64,000 nt of DNA from Peterkaempfera bronchialis (GTDB taxonomy: Bacteria; Actinomycetota; Actinomycetes; Streptomycetales; Streptomycetaceae), in contig NZ_CP031264.1 of NCBI RefSeq assembly GCF_003258605.2, forward strand, positions 1,054,001-1,118,000, in the 5' to 3' direction. Below, piece after piece: positions 62,090 to 64,000 of the stretch. The notes under the pieces were generated by a model. The model did not search any database. It was not told the DNA's origin and saw only the letters and a list, made by a program, of their open reading frames with translations. Numbering within the stretch: the first letter of the stretch is position 1; the number at the start of each line of letters is the position of its first letter. Position numbers and translations under genes: made by a program.

Positions 62090-62395
62090 GTCAGCCGCGC
62101 TGCGCGCGGGCGAGGGAGGCATCCACCTCATCGCGGCGGGCCAGCGAGGGCTGCGCAGCCGCACGCGGGTGACGGGCGCAGCCCGGCATAGCCGAGACGC
62201 CGAAGGCCGACCGTCAGCCGCGCTGCGCGCGGGCGAGGAAGGCATCCACCTCATCGCGGCGGGCCAGCGAAGGCTGCGCAGCCGCACACGGGTGGCGGGC
62301 CGAGCCCGGCCGCAGCCGCCCGCCGTCAGCCGCGCTGCGCGCGGGCGAGGAAGGCGTCCACCTCATCGCGGCGGGCCAGCGAAGGCTGGGCGCCC
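62090..62395 (-). repeat. Three copies of the rbsK 3' end in tandem
   Basis: The sequence beginning GTCAGCCGCGCTGCGCGCGG occurs at 62090, 62213 and 62325 (spacings 123 and 112 bp). The third is the true end of rbsK. The first two each repeat the last codons (R-R-D-E-V-D-A-F-L-A-R) including a stop. Between the copies are divergent GC-rich linkers; a further short element C-C-C-G-G-C-C-G-C-A-G precedes copies 1 and 3. Covers the 342-bp gap between the JetA/JetB fusion and rbsK. Confidence 0.85.
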
Positions 62396-63231
62396 GGGCG
62401 GGTGGTGCTGATGGCGGCGGCGGCGCAGGCCCAGCGGGCGGCCTGTTCGAGGGTGCTGCCCTCGGCGAGTGCGACGGCGAGCGCGCCGCAGAAGGAGTCG
62501 CCGGCCGCCGTGGTGTCCACGGGCCGGACGGTGAAGGCCGGGATGTGCAGCTGGGCGGTGCCTTCGAGGAGCAGCACCCCGTCGGCGCCGAGGGTGACGA
62601 TCACGGCGCCCATGCCGGTCAGCTTGCGGGCGGCGGCGGCCACGTCGTCGAGTGTCGCGGGTACGGAGGTGCCGGTGAGGGCGGCCAGCTCCGTGCGGTT
62701 GGGGACCAGCACATCCACCCGGGGCGGCGGGACGGCGCCGGTGACGGCGGGGGCCGGGTTGTAGACCACGGTGCCGCCGGCCAGGCGTGCGGCCGCGTGG
62801 TTGGCCTCGTCCGGGACCTCCTGCTGGAGGACGGTGACCCGGGCTCGCCGCAGCAGGTCGGCGGCGGCCTCGCAGTCGGCGGCGGAGAGGCGGGAGTTGG
62901 CGCCGGGGCTGACGACGATGGCGTTCTCGCCTGCCGGGTCGACGGAGATCAGCGCGCGGCCGGTGGGTACGCCGGGCGTGCGGACGATGTGCGTGGTCTC
63001 CACGCCCTCGCTGCGGGCCGCGCCGAGCATGATGTCGGCCGCGTCGTCGTCGCCGACCCGGCCGACGAAGGAGACCTGCCCTCCGAGCCGGGCTGCGGCG
63101 ACCGCCTGGTTGGCGCCCTTGCCGCCGGGGTGCTGGGCGATGTCCCCGCCGAGCACGGTCTCGCCGGGCACCGGGTGCTTGGGTACCGGGGTGACAAGGT
63201 CCAGGTTGAGGCTTCCGACGACTGCGATCAC
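62326..63231 (-). CDS. rbsK: Ribokinase
   Basis: 301 residues from GTG 63231 with GGAGG about seven bases upstream; GTGA overlap with the upstream regulator gene. PfkB fold: V-V-G-S-L-N-L-D, G-G-K-G-A-N-Q-A, and the anion hole D-T-T-A-A-G-D-S-F with the catalytic Asp. Phosphorylates ribose to ribose-5-phosphate in the cytoplasm. Its C-terminus (R-R-D-E-V-D-A-F-L-A-R) is copied twice downstream. Confidence 0.94.
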   Translation of the reverse strand: MIAVVGSLNLDLVTPVPKHPVPGETVLGGDIAQHPGGKGANQAVAAARLGGQVSFVGRVGDDDAADIMLGAARSEGVETTHIVRTPGVPTGRALISVDPAGENAIVVSPGANSRLSAADCEAAADLLRRARVTVLQQEVPDEANHAAARLAGGTVVYNPAPAVTGAVPPPRVDVLVPNRTELAALTGTSVPATLDDVAAAARKLTGMGAVIVTLGADGVLLLEGTAQLHIPAFTVRPVDTTAAGDSFCGALAVALAEGSTLEQAARWACAAAAISTTRPGAQPSLARRDEVDAFLARAQRG

Positions 63232-64000
63232 TGGTCTTCCTCCGTGGTGCGGGTACTGCCGGCGTCCCGGGCCGGGGTGGCGGGGGACGCGCTGGAGGCG
63301 CGTATGACGAGTGCGGGGGCGAGCCGGATCGCCCGGTGCGGTCCGGTCCGCTCTCCGGCCAGGCGCCGGTCGAGCAGTCGGGCGGCCTCGGCGGCCAGTT
63401 CGCCGACGGGCTGCCGGACGGTGGTCAGGGCCGGGTCGGCGAGGCTGGTGATGAGGATGTCGTCGAACCCGGTGACGGCGACCTCGCCCGGGACGTCCGC
63501 GCCGAGCTGCTGGAGGCGTTGCAGCGCGCCGAGCGCGATCAGGTCGTTGGCGCAGACCACGGCGTCCGGGCGGGAGGGCCAGATCCGGTCGACCGCCGCT
63601 CGTCCCCACTCGACGGAGAAGTCGCCGAGTTCGACGCGGTCGGCCCCCTGCGGGTCCAGGGCCGTGACGCCCGCCTTGTAGGCGGCGTGCCGCTCGACGG
63701 CCGCCGAGGCGGTTCCGGCCGCGCCCAGGAAGCAGATGCGGCGGCGGCCGGTGGCGGCGAGGTGGTCCAGTACGAGCGCCATGCCGGCGGCGTTGTCGAC
63801 GGCGACCGAGTCGGCGGCGCCGGGGCCGCAGCCACGGTCCAGCAGCACCAGCGGGACCCGGGTCGCGGCGGTCATCACCGTGTCCCGGCTGTGGCTCTCG
63901 TCGACGGGGATGACCAGCAGGGCGTCGACCTGCCGGTCCAGCAGGGCGGCTATCCGGGCCGCTTCGATGGCGGGGTCGTCGTCGCAGTCGGCGAGCAGTA
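63228..64000 (-). CDS. LacI-family regulator, C-terminal part (5' end outside window), probably RbsR
   Basis: About 257 residues visible; the frame stays open to the window edge, so the HTH lies beyond 64000. Periplasmic-binding-like core with D-A-L-L-V-I-P-V-D-E, V-D-N-A-A-G, C-F-L-G-A-A-G, V-C-A-N-D and V-A-V-T-G-F-D-D-I. The stop overlaps the rbsK start by 4 bp. Likely represses ribose genes. Confidence 0.92.
   Translation of the reverse strand, partial: LLADCDDDPAIEAARIAALLDRQVDALLVIPVDESHSRDTVMTAATRVPLVLLDRGCGPGAADSVAVDNAAGMALVLDHLAATGRRRICFLGAAGTASAAVERHAAYKAGVTALDPQGADRVELGDFSVEWGRAAVDRIWPSRPDAVVCANDLIALGALQRLQQLGADVPGEVAVTGFDDILITSLADPALTTVRQPVGELAAEAARLLDRRLAGERTGPHRAIRLAPALVIRASSASPATPARDAGSTRTTEEDQ

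Noticed and set aside
62015-62287. 90-codon open frame in the rbsK repeat region
   Set aside because: It is only the repeated DNA read out of frame; the in-frame content is copies of the ribokinase C-terminus with stop codons.

Overview
The window is very GC-rich (roughly 70-75 %) actinobacterial DNA with G/C in almost every third codon position, frequent GTG starts, AGGAGG-type ribosome binding sites and many 1-11 bp start/stop overlaps. The gene content (Dpp-type sugar/peptide ABC operon with a LacI regulator, a tad pilus locus ending in a LysM-BTAD protein, XRE/DUF5753 regulators, a Zur-controlled set of zinc-free ribosomal proteins, F420-type LLM oxidoreductase, DUF6493/SWIM pair, HTH-MurA fusion) points to a chromosome of the family Streptomycetaceae (Streptomyces, Kitasatospora or Streptacidiphilus). 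No rRNA, tRNA, CRISPR array or complete insertion sequence was seen.

Layout. 1-1736 (+): end of a glutamate decarboxylase and an M24 peptidase. 1821-10508 (-): LacI regulator, solute-binding lipoprotein, two ATPases and two permeases of a peptide/oligosaccharide importer, and a GH1 beta-glucosidase; a 12-bp palindrome lies in front of the binding protein and two mutually exclusive inverted repeats lie in front of lacI. 10655-26405 (-): a tad/Flp pilus locus (lipoprotein, secreted protein, CpaB, CpaE, TadA, TadB, TadC, pilin-like protein, two TadE-like proteins, TadG-like protein, LysM-BTAD membrane regulator), most junctions overlapping, bounded on both sides by two distant paralogues that look like catalytically degenerate caspase/CHAT-fold proteins; one of them is frameshifted in a proline-rich linker. 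26552-32438: ferritin-like protein (-), MBL-fold hydrolase, EamA exporter, S9 peptidase (+) and a VOC-family gene scrap. 32480-38371 (-): DUF389 membrane protein, a block of 140-146 bp tandem repeats, and a translationally coupled SWIM/DUF6493 pair. 38646-45005: HTH-MurA fusion, EamA transporter (-), TesB thioesterase, Rieske protein, LURP-one/scramblase-like protein, TetR regulator. 45179-47232 (-): Zur-box operon rpmB-rpsN-cobW-rpsR with alternative zinc-free ribosomal proteins. 47363-49874: small regulators, including an XRE/DUF5753 protein with its small partner and a truncated TioE/MerR-type regulator. 49975-51240 (-): glycerate kinase carrying a perfect 117-bp in-frame tandem duplication. 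51375-56200 (-): LLM oxidoreductase, hydantoinase/dihydropyrimidinase, class III aminotransferase and beta-ureidopropionase, a reductive pyrimidine breakdown set. 56508-59836: L,D-transpeptidase (-) and a secreted CE15 glucuronoyl esterase with a CBM2 (+), the latter preceded by a near-consensus CebR box and several CGAAA/TTTCG-type palindromes. 60059-61983: a small membrane protein and a remnant of a Wadjet-type defence locus (JetA tail fused to JetB, no JetC/JetD). 62090-64000 (-): three copies of the ribokinase 3' end, rbsK, and the C-terminal part of its LacI regulator.

Themes. Plant-polymer use (beta-glucosidase plus importer, glucuronoyl esterase, ribokinase) is under LacI-type control; the tad locus is the largest coordinated system. 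Tandem duplications of about 110-145 bp recur at four independent places (21521-21748, 33484-34070, 50451-50684, 62090-62395). The most unusual items are the paired degenerate caspase-like genes around the tad locus and the decayed Wadjet locus beside repeated rbsK ends.
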